In this document: piece by piece, positions 12,179 to 23,265 of the stretch
How positions within the stretch are numbered: position 1 is the stretch's first letter
Layout of the letters: each line of letters begins with the position of its first letter
DNA from: Panicum virgatum
Taxonomy: Eukaryota > Streptophyta > Magnoliopsida > Poales > Poaceae
Length of the DNA stretch: 64,000 nucleotides
Direction: 5' to 3'
NCBI RefSeq assembly: GCF_016808335.1
Contig: NC_053149.1
Location: 21,818,451 to 21,882,450, forward strand
Made by a program: the position numbers and the translations under genes
The notes under the pieces: model-generated
Database searches by the model: none
Told to the model about the DNA's origin: nothing
Seen by the model: only the letters and a program-made list of their open reading frames with translations

Positions 12179-13070
12179 CAAGCCATCCAAGGGAGTTGCC
12201 GGGATCGCCATCAAGGAGGCTCCATCACTCTTCTCTACACCACATTATCTTATGGTAAAGGGTGGTGCAAAGGTACAACAAGATGGTGAACTTGATGAAC
12301 TTTCATATGATGATTTTGTTGAAATGCTCAATGACGCCGATGAATTCATGACTAAGGAAAAGGCTAAGTTAAAGGACATGAAGTTAAAGTTTACTTCTCT
12401 TCAAGATTCCTATGAGGAGCTAAAGACTTCTCATGAGAATCTCAAAGAAACTCATGAGAAGCTTGAGGAAGCTCACAATACCTTGCTTAATCATGAAAGG
12501 AAAGCAGCATTGAGCATTGGTGTTAGTTGTGATTTAATTGATGATAAACCTTGTGGCTCTAGCTCTACTAGTTCTTCTTGCACCAAAATTGATAACCCAT
12601 CTTGCAATGAATCTCTCATTATGGAAAATGATTTGTTAAAGAAAGAGATTACTTGCTTGACTAATGATTTGAGAAAGTGCTATGATAGTAGAGCCAAGTT
12701 TAACCATTGTTGGGCAAGCCAAAAGTTCACCTTGAACAAACAAGGGTTTGGATACATTCCTAAGAAAGGGAAGAAGGCTTTTGTGCAAACCAAAACTACT
12801 TTTGTGAAGAGTAGTGGTAAGCCATATTGTGAAAAATGCAAGAAGATTGGTCATGTTGAGAAGAATTGCACCAACAAGAAAATCATATCCTTTGATTCAA
12901 GTTACATTCTTATGAAAAATTCAAATGGCAATGTTAGTGCAAAATTTGTTGGGATACCTATAGATGGTGCTAAAAAGAATGCCATTTGGGTGCCAAAAAT
13001 CTGGGTCACTAACGTTCGAGGACCCAAGAAAGTTTGGGTACCTAAAAGAGTTACTTCTTTTTGTAGGTGA
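11162..13070 (+). pseudogene. copia gag (one frameshift)
   Basis: The ATG at 11162 starts MTSDNGIHVGKPPLFDGNNY, the gag N-terminus of SIRE-type elements, continuing through the UBN2/retrotran_gag region. A one-base shift near 11610-11625 moves the reading into the frame that carries NHKFLRCLSERYDT, the zinc knuckle CFQCGEIGHIIVNC (about 11981-12022), a lysine-rich stretch, an aspartate run coded by pure GAT repeats (12132-12178), a coiled-coil region (LKDMKLKFTSLQDSYEELKT) and a second knuckle-like CEKCKKIGHVEKNC (about 12829-12870). It ends at TGA 13068-13070. A long coiled-coil gag C-terminus is characteristic of this lineage. Confidence 0.9.
12132..12178 (+). repeat. (GAT)n microsatellite inside gag
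   Basis: An uninterrupted run of about 16 GAT triplets encodes poly-aspartate between the two knuckle motifs of gag. Triplet length keeps the frame open. Confidence 0.95.
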
Positions 13071-15571
13071 ATTATAAGTCCGGAGGAAGACATTGGGTGC
13101 TTGATAGTGGATGCACTCAACACATAACCGGAGATCCAATGATATTTTCCTCTCTAGATGAGAATGTGGTTGGATATAGTGACATCATCTTTGGTGACAA
13201 TAGCCGGGGCAAAGTCAAAGGAGTTGGTACAATTCCTACCTCAAGTGATCATTCTCTTTCAAAAGTATTGTTGGTTGATTCTCTCAAGTTTAATCTCTTA
13301 GCGGTCATTCAACTTTGTGATTTTGGGTATAAGTGTAGTTTCACTAAAGATGATGTTGTAGTGACTAGCTTGGATGGAAAAGATCACATCTTTACGGGAT
13401 TTAGACATGAGGATGTATATCTTGTGGATTTTGCTACTAAAGAGGCAAACTTGTCCACTTGTTTGTTCACTCAATCATCTTTGGGTTGGTTATGGCATAG
13501 AAGACTTGGTCATGTTGGCATGAAACAACTCAACCGACTCATAAAGCATGATTTAGTAGTTGGCTTGAAGAATGTGAAGTTTGAAAAAGATAAGTTATGT
13601 AGTGCATGTCAAGCCGGAAAGCAAGTTGCAAATGCTCATCCCACTAAGAGTGTCATGTCAACCGAGAGACCATTGGAATTATTGCATATGGATTTATTTG
13701 GTTCTACAACATATAGAATTATTGGTGGGAATTGCTATTGTCTTGTGGTAGTGGATGATTACTCAAGATATACATGGGTTTTCTTTCTTCATGACAAGGT
13801 CGATACATATGACACATTCAAGAAATTTATGATAAGGGCCGAAAATGAATTTGAGCTCAAGGTGAAGAAGTGAGGAGTGACAATGGAAGTGAGTTTAGAA
13901 ACACAAGAGTTGAGGAATGGTGTGATGAGAAAGGAATCAAGCATGAATTCTCAACCAAGTACACTCCGGAACAAAATGGTCTTGTTGAGAGGAAAAATAG
14001 AACCTTGATTGATATGGCAAGATCAATGCTCTCCGAGTACAATGTTTCGGATAGCTTTTGGGCCGAAGTAATCAATACGGCTTGTCATGCCTCTAATAGA
14101 TTGTATTACTATAGATTTCATAACAGGACCCCATATGAGTTGCTTATTGGAAGGAAGCCAAATATCTCATATTTTAGAGTGTTTGTTTGCAAAGGCTATA
14201 TTCTCAAGAAGGGAACTCGGTTATCAAAGTTTCAAAGCAAATGTGATAAGGGTTTTCTTCTTGGGTATTCATCTCATAGCAAAGCTTATCGGGTTTACAA
14301 CAAAACACATGGCATTGTTGAAGAAGCATATGATGTTGAGTTTGATGAAACCAATGGGTCTCATAATGAACAAGAAAATCTTGATGATGTGAGAAGTGAT
14401 GGTTTGAGAAATGCAATGAAAAATATGTCAATTGGTGATGTTAGACCAAGAGAAGAAGATGAAGACGAAGATGGTCCTTCTATCTCTATTAGAATTAATC
14501 CTTCAACTTCTATCTCAAATGATCAAGCACAACAAATTGTACAAGATTCAAGTAATGATGATTCTCAAGTACAAGATCAAATTGGTTCATCTAGTGCACC
14601 TTCTCCATCAACTCAAGAATCCATTGTTCCTCAAAGAATTCATCATGTACTTGGAAAGGATCACCCGGTGGATCAAATCATTGGTGATATTAGTAAGGGT
14701 GTCCAAACTCGATCTCGCATTGCTTCATTTTGTGAACACTATTCTTTTGTATCTTTTCTTGAACCTAACCGTGTAGATGAAGCATTGAAAGATACGGATT
14801 GGGTGAATGCTATGCATGAAGAATTAAACAATTTCACCCGGAATCAAGTTTGGGATTTAGTTGAGAGGCCCAAGAACTACAATGTCATTGGCACAAAATG
14901 GGTCTTTAGAAACAAGCAAAATGAAGATGGAATGGTTGTGAGAAACAAGGCAAGATTGGTAGCTCAAGGCTTCACTCAAGTCGAAGGTTTGGATTTCGAT
15001 GAAACTTTTGCTCCCATTGCTAGATTAGAAGAAATTAGAATTTTATTAGTTTATGCTCGCTCTCACAACATAAAACTTTTTCAAATGGATGTGAAAAGTG
15101 CTTTCTTGAATGGCAAGATTAGTGAACTTGTTTTTGTTGAGCAACCTCCCGGTTTTGAAGATCCCAAGAAGCCAAATTATGTATACAAGCTCTCTAAAGC
15201 TCTTTATGGTCTTAAGCAAGCTCCACGAGCTTGGTATGAAAGATTGAGAGACTTTCTTATCTCTAAGGGCTTCAAAATTGGTAAGGTTGATACTACCTTG
15301 TTCACTAAAGCAATTGGTAAGGATTTGTTTGTTTGTCAAATTTATGATGATGATATTATCTTTGGTTCAACTAACCCAAGTTTTTGTGAGGAATTTGGTG
15401 AAATGATGTCTAGGGAGTTTGAGTTGTCCATGATTGGTTAATTGAGTTTCTTTCTTGGACTTCAAATCAAGCAACTCAAGGAAGGCACCTTTGTGTGTCA
15501 ATCAAAATATGTGAAGGATATCTTGAAGAAATTTGGTATGGAAGATGCAAAACCAATCAAGACTCCTATGG
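13067..15571 (+). pseudogene. copia pol: protease, integrase, RT (broken)
   Basis: In order: protease HWVLDSGCTQHITGD (about 13093-13137, D-S-G site); GAG-pre-integrase WHRRLGHVGMKQLNRL; integrase HHCC and catalytic region with HMDLFGS and WVFFLHDKV, a one-base shift at about 13868-13873, then RSDNGSEFRN and the glutamate in NGLVERKNRT; RT with WVFRNKQNEDG, KARLVAQGF, QMDVKSAFLNG, ALYGLKQAPRAWYERL and IYDDDIIFGSTN. The usual YVDD box reads YDDD here. A TAA (15439-15441) breaks the frame after EFELSMIG; reading resumes with FFLGLQIKQ until the solo LTR inserted after 15571. The gag-pol boundary also needs a frame change at 13060-13070. Confidence 0.92.
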
Positions 15572-17701
15572 TGTAACACCCTAATTTAAATTTCAGCTTT
15601 TAGTAATAAATTTAATTGGCTTTATTTAATTTTCTAAGGTTTATTGTGTTTAGAATGGCATTTAATCCAATTTTTGTTCCTCAAGTAATTAAAATTTTAT
15701 CATAGGTTTAATTTTGTTGTTGCATCATGCTGGAGCATTGTTTTATTTGTTTGAGTGCTTGAGTGAATTCAAATTCAAATTTGAATTCATTTGGCTTGAG
15801 TTTGAGTTAGAAATAGAAATAGGAAGATAATTAGAAGAGGAGAGATGGAAAGGAACCCAAACCCAAAAACCCCAACCCAACAAGCCTACCGGCCCAACCA
15901 AACCCCTGCGCTGCTCACCCTTTTTCCCCTCTCCCCGCGGCCCGCTCTCCTGCGCCAGCAGCCCAACCCGTGCGACACCGGCCAGACTACGCCCAGCCCA
16001 GCTAGACCCCACGTGCCCGAGCCCACGCCTCCACCCGCTCATGGCCCAGCTTCCCTCTCCGCTTCGGCCCGCTCTTTCCCGGCCTGCCGCTAGCACCCCG
16101 GCCCCGCTCGCGCACGGGTTCTCACCGACTAGGCGGGCCCACCTATCAGCCCTTTCATCTCCGCCATGCCGTGCCTCTGTTCGCTGGCCTGACCGCGTTT
16201 CTCACCGCGCCCACGCTCTGGGCCACCCGCGCCACGTCTACCGCCCCGCAATCATCGCTGCCAGCTCCGCCGCAGCCGCACCTTCCAGAAGCCGGCATGG
16301 ATTGGCACGGATAGTGCCGGATCCGTTGCGCCAATCGCAATCTCCGCAGCTCCGTGACACGCACAGCGAAGCCAGCCCCGTTCCTTCTTTTAAGCACGCA
16401 GCCATGTCCCTGGGTTTCCCTAAACCGCAACCGGTGCCCTAGCCACGCCAATACCGCAGCGCACCGATGAATTTCGGCCGAGATCTCCACCACGGTGAGT
16501 TGATCCTCCGCCGGGATTGTTCGCCGCCGAGGGACCCTGGACCTACCTAACCCCTTGTGATCCTCTCCAGCAACGCCGCGCGTCGAATCCTGCAGCCTAG
16601 GCGCCCGGAGGATCACTGCAGCGGCCTCGCCCCCAAACTCTGTTCCACGCCACCGCCGGAGTCTGACACCGGCACCGCTACAAGACTTCTGCGCTGAGTT
16701 CAAGCATCGCGTGAGCTATATGGGAAGGTAATGACTCTTTTCGGCCCGTAATCCCTTTCCCCCCGTACCCTTACCGTCCATGCCCCGTCTCACCGGAGCA
16801 CAGAGGCCGCGCCGCTGTGGCGCGCCCAATCCCACCACTGTAGCCCCGAACCGCGCCCCGACCCGCACCCGTAGGAGCATCCAGTGTGCTGCGCGCATAC
16901 CCCAGGTAGGCCCGAGCCGGAAACCCCAGCCCAGTGGCCGATTTCGGCCACGCCGGCGAATCGCGGCCGCCAGCGCCGCCCTGCCAGTGCCCCTGCGTAC
17001 CTCCTAAATGCCATGAACGAGTTCGCCTCATCTAGCGCTCGCCCCTCGACCAAAAACCGAGCCAAACCAGTCCCGGGCGGCCGACTTCGCCCAACTCCGG
17101 TGAGCCAGAGCCGCGCCGCCGAAGGTTTGGTCGCCGGCGGCTGCGCGTCCCTGACCCCACGCTCGCCCTGCTCTCTGAGCCGCTAGATCGGGATCGAACG
17201 GTGGAAATCTGATCGAGCCGAAGTCAAAGAAATCAAGTAGCGGTCAGCACCCGCCATCTTGCAAAAGGACCCCTGCGATATCTTAGAATCAACCCGCGGC
17301 CCAGAGTTATTCAAAAGTATTTCCAAATCCGTCCCTAATTTTATGTTTTAGCCCCTGAGCTTTTTAGATTTCGAACCCACCGTCCAGCACCTGACCTTTT
17401 GCGAGTTAGACCCCAGGGTTATAGTTTAATTATGTTTTAGTCCCCAGTTTTGCCCAAAACCCCCGTGGAACTCCAGTTTTCTTACAAATAGGTCCCTGGA
17501 GCTTGTTTTAGGCCTAGATTATGCGTTTGAGCTCCATTTTAGGCGTTCTTTCTGTCCACGCGATCGTTGTAACGTGTAGAATAGTTCTAGACTAGTTTTG
17601 TGCGCTGTTTTCATGTATTGTTGTATTGTTTCTTAGTTTTTGCTAGTATTTGCATGTATGTTTACTGTTGTGCCTTGTTTTGGCCATGTGTTCGTGAGTA
17701 G

Positions 17702-17786
17702 ACGCAGATCCATCTGAGGAGCATCAGTACCAGTGCCAAGAGCCATCTTCAGAGCAGTTTGAGCAGCAGGAGAACTTTTGAGGAAG
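17702..17786 (+). other. possible LTR exon A, decayed
   Basis: After GTGAGTAG the phase-1 frame reads DADPSEEHQYQCQEPSSEQF, an acidic peptide, and reaches a TGA (NF then stop) 7 nt before a canonical GC-type donor GGAAG/GCAAGT. A single-base insertion before the donor would explain the stop. Placement matches exon A of the related LTRs; the peptide itself does not. Confidence 0.35.
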
Positions 17787-18719
17787 GCAAGTATAACATG
17801 AACAACCTATCACCTTTAAATACAATTTAATACTGTATGCCTATAAGGATTTTCTAGCCACTTTATATCCTTTATATATATCCTTTGGGTTGCATTTTGG
17901 TTAGTTGTGCTAGGTTGCTGCTGCTAAAACACACTTGGTCTATTTTAATTAATTTGATTAATGGTTTATGCAACTTAATTCTGAGAGTGGCCCGCTTGAG
18001 GGGCTCACGTCTCGTTAAAATTATGTTTTGTTAGAAACATGGTTTAGGGGGCCAGCACGGTGCTTACTACCTGGTTGGCCACTCTCCATAAGGACCGGTT
18101 CATAGAGCGACAACCTGGGACAACAGCGCTACCACAAGACTGGAATGGGACAGTCTTGGCTGACTAATTAGGTCTTTTTGGTCGGGAGTAACTTACCAAT
18201 GGGGCAAGGGTGGTAAGCTTCTATGGCCCTCATACTGAGTGGCCTCGTCTGTGATTTGTGCTTGACGCCCACTAGACCTGCTCCATAGTCGCCGATCTAA
18301 CCCTCCCGGTTACTCCTTACCAACAAGATTCTTTGTAAAGGCCTCGTAGTGAGTCGCTAGCCATCTCACCTAAGGAAGTGTGATGAACAACTGGCGTAGC
18401 TCACGACTTGTGGGTAAAGATGTGCAACCTCTGTAGAGTGTAAAACTGGTATACTAGCCGTGCTCACGGTCATGAGCGGCCCAGATCCTACTTTTGATTA
18501 GTGGGGTTATCTTCCTTTGGCGAGGCAGGTTCCCCGGGTGGCTTGGTTCAGTTGGTTCTCAGTAGTTTCATAATTAATTTTGATTAATTACTATGTAACC
18601 GGGTTAATGGTAATCCACCAACTTGTAGTAATTAGTTTTAATAAAATTTTGCCAAGACTTAAAAGCTAATGCAGTTGAGTCAGCCAACCTTAGAGCCTCA
18701 TAGTTTGTGTTATACTTGT

Positions 18720-18740
18720 TGAGTACAAGTTGTGTACTTA
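18720..18740 (+). promoter_or_regulatory. hairpin TGAGTAC/GTACTTA before LTR exon B
   Basis: Arms TGAGTAC and GTACTTA pair over 7 bp with one G-U, about 50 nt before the acceptor GCTGCTCAG. It occupies the place of the TGAGTAT/ATACTCA hairpin in the other giant LTRs. Confidence 0.4.
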
Positions 18741-18791
18741 CTCTTGCCTCTTCTCTACTTTTTCCTCTTGGGATATTCTATTGCTGCTCAG

Positions 18792-18847
18792 TTCCTGCTG
18801 ACGCGAGGGAGTTCACTCAGAGCTACCAGGAGTACGAGGACTTCTAG
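18792..18847 (+). other. possible LTR exon B, short form
   Basis: After the acceptor GCTGCTCAG the phase-1 frame encodes PADAREFTQSYQEYEDF and stops at TAG (18845-18847). It has the phase expected after a GC donor at 17787. Weak on its own; the shared architecture is the reason for listing it. Confidence 0.3.
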
Positions 18848-19095
18848 GTGTTCGTCTCCCAGTCGACGTCCCTGTGGTGCCCTGCTTCGTCGAGAGTTTA
18901 TCGTATTTGTATTACGCTTCCGCTGTATCAGACATTTTGTCATTATTGTAATAAATAACTTCGTATTCGCTTTACTATATCTTTTTCGTGATATGTGCTA
19001 TGATATACTGTTCATTCTGTTGTATATACGTGTGACTTGATCCTGGCACGTATATGAATGCTCGGTTTATGTTCTTTTATAAACCGGGTGTTACA

Positions 19096-19825
19096 TATGG
19101 CCACCAATGGGCATCTCGACCTAGATGAGGGAGGTAACCCGGTTGACCAAAAGCTTTACCGTTCTATAATTGGTAGTTTGCTTTATTTGATCGCATCTAG
19201 GCCCGACATCATGTTTAGTGTTTGCATGTGTACACGATTTCAAGCCGCACCTAGAGAATGTCATTTGACCACCGTCAAAAGGATCTTGAGATACTTGAAA
19301 TATACTCCTCATATTGGCTTATGGTATCCCAAGGGTGCTCATTTTGATTTGGTTGGATTCTCGGATTCGGATTATAAGGGGTGCAAGGTTGATAGGAAAA
19401 GTACTTCCGGTGGTTGTCAATTTCTTGGAAGATCTCTTGTATCTTGGTCATCAAAGAAGCAAAATTCCGTGGCTCTTTCAACCGCGGAAGCAGAATATAT
19501 TTCGGCCGGAAGTTGTTGTGCACAATTGTTATGGATGAAGCAAACTCTTCTTGACTATGGTGTGAAATTTGATGAAATTCTCTTGTTGTGTGATAATGAA
19601 AGTGCCGTGAAGATTGCTACCAATCCGGTTCAACATTCAAGAACCAAGCATATTGATATCTGCCATCATTTTCTTAGAGATCATGTAAACAAAGGTGATA
19701 TCAAAATTGATGGAATTGGCATGGATGATCAATTATCCGATATATTTACCAAGCCATTGGATGAATCTCGGTTTTGCAAGTTAAGAAATGAGTTAAATAT
19801 CATTGACTTCTCAAATGTGGCTTGA
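19096..19825 (+). pseudogene. copia RNase H, end of pol
   Basis: Continues the pol frame after the solo LTR: RPDIMFSVCMCTRFQAAPRE, the RNase H block FSDSDYKGCKVDRKSTSGGC, VSWSSKKQNSVALSTAEAEY, LCDNESAVKIATNP and SRTKHIDICHHFLRDH, ending at TGA near 19825. These blocks are strongly of the SIRE/Opie type. The frame is open from the insertion to the stop. Confidence 0.93.
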
Positions 19826-21040
19826 AAACTAGCACATGTGGCATATGGTTCTTTCATGCATTCTTTGTTTTTTTTTCTGATTTTTTGAGGCATTTTTTTT
19901 GCCATTTATGAGTTTTCATGATTTTACTCGATTTATTTTTGAATTCTTGTTGTAACTTGCTCATATGAATCTTTGGAAGGTTTTCATGCAAGATTTGAGA
20001 TTTTTAGATTTTTGTATGAGCAATGATCCCAAATTGAAGTTGGAATTGAGAAAGTTGGCAAAATTCTGTGCTGTCTGAAATTTGATAGCGCGGACAGTCA
20101 GCGGGTAAGAGGCGGACAGTCCGCCATTCATGAGATTTGTTCACCAGAGGCTCTGCAGAGAAGTTCTCAACCGCAAAATTATACTGCGGACGGTCCGCCA
20201 AAGGACCGCGGACGGTCCGCTTATGATTGGTTCATCCGGCAAGCTTCAGATACAATGATGGTATGCTACTGAGCAAAGCGCGGACGGTCCGCCATAGGTC
20301 CGCGGACAGTCCGCCTGTGTTGGCAAGAATTTACCAGAGGTAGTTTCAGTCGGGTGTCAATGTAATAGGCGGACGGTCCGCCTGGATATCGCGGATAGTC
20401 CGCGACTGGACAGAATGGTAGGACGACCTGACTTGGCTTATATATGGATGTCCCTTTCCTTCCCCCACCAACCCACACCAAAACCTCCAAAAGCTCTCTC
20501 TCTTTCTCTCTCAAGCACGTGGGGGAGACTTCAAGGTCAAGGCTCTTTGGCGTGGTTCCCGGACGGTCCGAGCACATCCCCGGACTCTTCCCAAGATTCT
20601 ACATCATGTCCTCTCGGTATTTTGACAAATCCCTAACTCTTGTTCATGGATTTCTTCATTGGAAAGAGTTAGGGTTAGGTGCTCCGATCTGTTTTTGGAC
20701 CATGGATTCTTGAAAAAACTTGGGGGGTCTTGTTCCTAGCGATAAGGAGATGCTATAGTTAAAGTTTGGTTGGTGGATTTGATCTAAAACTCATAATATG
20801 GATGAATCAAAGTTTGGGGCGATTTTGAGCTCTCTGCGCATGAACAGATGCATCGCGGACGGTCCGCGACTGGCTGGCGGATGGTCCACCGTTAGGCAAA
20901 ATTAGCACATGGACGCGGACAGTCCGCGGCCTTCATGCGGACGGTCTGCCAGTGCACAGAATGGCTGATTCTTGTTCTCTTGTGATGATCTTAATTGGAT
21001 TGTATATTATACTTGAATATATGAATCTTATGATTGATTA
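19826..21040 (+). other. copia spacer with palindromic repeats
   Basis: Between pol and the extra 3' frame there is no gene I can support. From 20088 to 20950 at least ten copies of a GCGGACGGTCCGC-type palindrome (arms GCGGAC and GTCCGC, with A/G and T variants) occur, the same motif as in the element's LTRs. A short frame at about 20606-20715 (MSSRYFDKSLTLVHGFLHW) could be a first exon of the following frame, whose start looks like a splice acceptor (TGATCTCAG at about 21050). Confidence 0.6.
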
Positions 21041-22654
21041 TTGATCTCAGGCCACCCCGGAAGACCCTCAAGGCCACTACATCTAAAATCAAGAAAGCAG
21101 GGGCATCAAAGAGGCAGTGATGTTTCCGATGATGTGGACTATGATCCAAATCCCAGTGAGATGGCTGCAGCATCTTCAGTGGGTGGTGTTGGTGATGAAT
21201 CTTCAGAGGAAGAAGATGAGGAATTTGAGGATGATGTCACAGATCTGATGGGGCTAGATCTTCCTAGCCGACAGTGGACTGCTGAGAGCTATGCCAATTC
21301 TAGATCAGTGAATCAGTTCAACTTGCCTCGTGACACCAACATCCTCTTCTTCAAAACTGAGGTACAAAAAGATGCTTACTTTGGTCATCTAGTTAAGAAG
21401 AATGTATTCAAACATCAGACCATTGACCTAGGCTATATGAGATCACAACAAGTCATGTCTGATCTAGTGGATAGATTTGAGCAAATGGGGTTAGCAAATT
21501 TTCTGCGGCATAGGTGTGATTGGAATGAAACAGTCATACGTCAGTTCTATGCCACCTTAGAGATCAATATGGTAGAGGAAACTTTTTGGTGGACAATTGG
21601 GAAGAGAACTTATTGTGTTACATTTGCTCAGTTTGCTGCTGCTAACCAGTTGGATTATGATTTTATCACTAGTGAGCAAAGTATGAATGTTGTGTTAGAA
21701 AACCCTTTGGATGAGAATGGCTACCCCATGTACTATGAGCCTGCACATCTTGGTATTTCTAGAAGCTTTGGGGGAACTCAGGGTCTGAGGCATCATCCTG
21801 CTGTGATTAACAAAATTGTCAGAGTCACATTCATGCCTAAGAGTGGCAACAAGGACAAGATTAGAGGACTCTATTGGAATGTGATATCTCATATCATGCA
21901 CGGAAATAGAATAAATGTCATTGCTCTTATTATGGATCAGCTTGCAGATTTAAGGCTTAACATGGAGATGAACTTATATTTTGCTCCATATATTATGTCC
22001 ATCATCAAGGTCAAGTCTAGCTTCAGAGGGATATGTGAGAGCAAGCATGCTCCTTTCAGGCCTTTCAAGAATGACAATACTTTTCTTTTGAGGCCTTTGA
22101 CTCCTTTCCCTGGAGATGATATGGATGCTGAGGCACAGGGGCAGGATGGTGCTGATGATAGTGATGATGATGCTCACATGGGAGCAGCTGCAACTCAGCA
22201 TGCCATGCCACCACCGCATCCTCCAGTACAGCAGCAGTGGGCTCCTCCAGCTGGCTACTTTGACCCTTACTTTGCATCCATGTAGGAGAGCATGTCCTCT
22301 CAGATTGCGGGGTTAGCCAGTCAGATGCAGAGTCAGATGAACCTCAACTTCCAGAACATGCAGCAGCAGATGTTCCAGCCCATGATGGCTCAGATGCAGG
22401 GGGTTCAGGAGAGTTTACACTCAGACATAGCAGCTTTTGATGCACGCTTTGAGGATTTGCCTTCTTCTGAGCAGTTTGAGCAGCTTGAGCAGAGGCAGCA
22501 GCATCTAGAGCAGAGCTTTGACACTTTCAGCACAGCCTTCACCGGTTTTTTTGACCACTTCTACTCAGTGTTTCCGGCTCCAGTGCCGCCTCCAGAGTTC
22601 TACCCGCACCAGCCGTTCTACCCACCACCTTCTCCTCCACTGCCGATGGATTGA
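21041..22654 (+). CDS. extra 3' ORF of copia element (env-like position), one in-frame TAG
   Basis: A 538-codon frame downstream of pol, where SIRE-type elements carry a third gene often called env-like. It begins with an acidic segment (DESSEEEDEEFEDDVTDLMG), followed by a body with ETVIRQFYATLEINMVEETF and KRTYCVTFAQFAAANQLDY that resembles the 'putative plant transposon protein' domain, then an acidic/proline-rich part. An in-frame TAG at 22283-22288 region (after PYFASM) divides it; the continuation (22292-22654) is glutamine/methionine-rich (QMQSQMNLNFQNMQQQMFQP) and coiled-coil-like, ending in prolines. I see no signal peptide or clear membrane anchor, so an envelope function is not shown. 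The start is uncertain; a splice acceptor just before GHPGRP is possible. Confidence 0.7.
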
Positions 22655-23251
22655 TCTTCTTGGAAATTGATGCCAAAGGGGGAGAAGGATCTTTGGAGTG
22701 CTTGGATCTAGGGGGAGCTCATGGACTTCACATGGAAATCATTCGCTTTCGGCTTCTGCTTGCTACTCGTATTTATTTGTGTTTAACTATTGCATTGCAT
22801 GTTTATGATTTGTGTCTTGCATGAACTCGGTTTGTGATTGGATTTGAACATTTGGTTTGTAATGTGTGATGAACTATGTTGATTTGTGTTACTCTTATCT
22901 ACTTATGCTCATCTTGTGGTTGTGAGGTTGTGCTAACTAAGCTAAAATTCATACCATATATATCTTGTATCATGTATGCCTCGATTTCCACTTGTAGGGG
23001 AAACTCCATCAAAATTTTCAAATTTCATATATATGTGCTGGTGGTATTTATTCAAATTTATATGCACATATCAAATGGGAGTTCTCTCTACTCATCGAAC
23101 TTGGTGAATTTATTCATACCATATTCTGAAATTTTCAAGAAAAATGAGTAAGTCCTTCCAAAGTTCAATTCCAAGTCCCCCTTATGCCTAGTGTATAAAG
23201 TTGACTTGAACACTTTTATCACTCCAAAATTTAGTGTTGTCATCAATTACT
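22655..23251. other. copia 3' non-coding region
   Basis: AT-rich sequence between the last reading frame and the polypurine tract. No gene or repeat is apparent. Confidence 0.7.
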
Positions 23252-23264
23252 AAAAAGGGGGAGA
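23252..23264 (+). other. copia polypurine tract
   Basis: AAAAAGGGGGAGA ends one base before the TGAAAGC start of the 3' LTR, the place of plus-strand DNA priming. Confidence 0.85.
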
Positions 23265-23265
23265 T

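Larger units (their letters stand above)
15572..19095 (+). mobile_element. giant solo LTR in copia pol (Tekay-like, other subfamily)
   Basis: A 3524-bp unit with ends TGTAACACCC and GGGTGTTACA is flanked by TATGG (15567-15571 and 19096-19100). Excision rejoins K-T-P-M with the next pol residues in frame. Its layout resembles the other giant LTRs: AT-rich start, GC-rich block (about 15880-17200), AT-rich stretch, an acidic exon-like segment ending GGAAG/GCAAGT, and a second exon-like segment before the 3' end. Sequence is otherwise unlike those LTRs. The long frames in the GC-rich block are overlapping on both strands and not convincing as genes. Confidence 0.87.

Noticed and set aside
13060..13075. 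Programmed frameshift between copia gag and pol
   Set aside because: Possible, but the element has other one-base breaks (near 11615 and 13870), so mutation is the simpler reading; no slippery heptamer with a clear downstream structure was recognised.
15845..17186. Gene-like GC-rich frames in the 15572-19095 LTR
   Set aside because: Frames overlap on both strands, no domain, and the block lies inside an exactly bounded solo LTR.
20080..20960. Regularly repeated palindromes resembling a CRISPR array
   Set aside because: Repeats vary, spacing is irregular, they also occur in the element's LTRs, and the sequence is plant nuclear DNA.
21041..22285. Envelope glycoprotein call for the third copia ORF
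   Set aside because: No signal peptide, membrane anchor or cleavage site visible; only the position is env-like.
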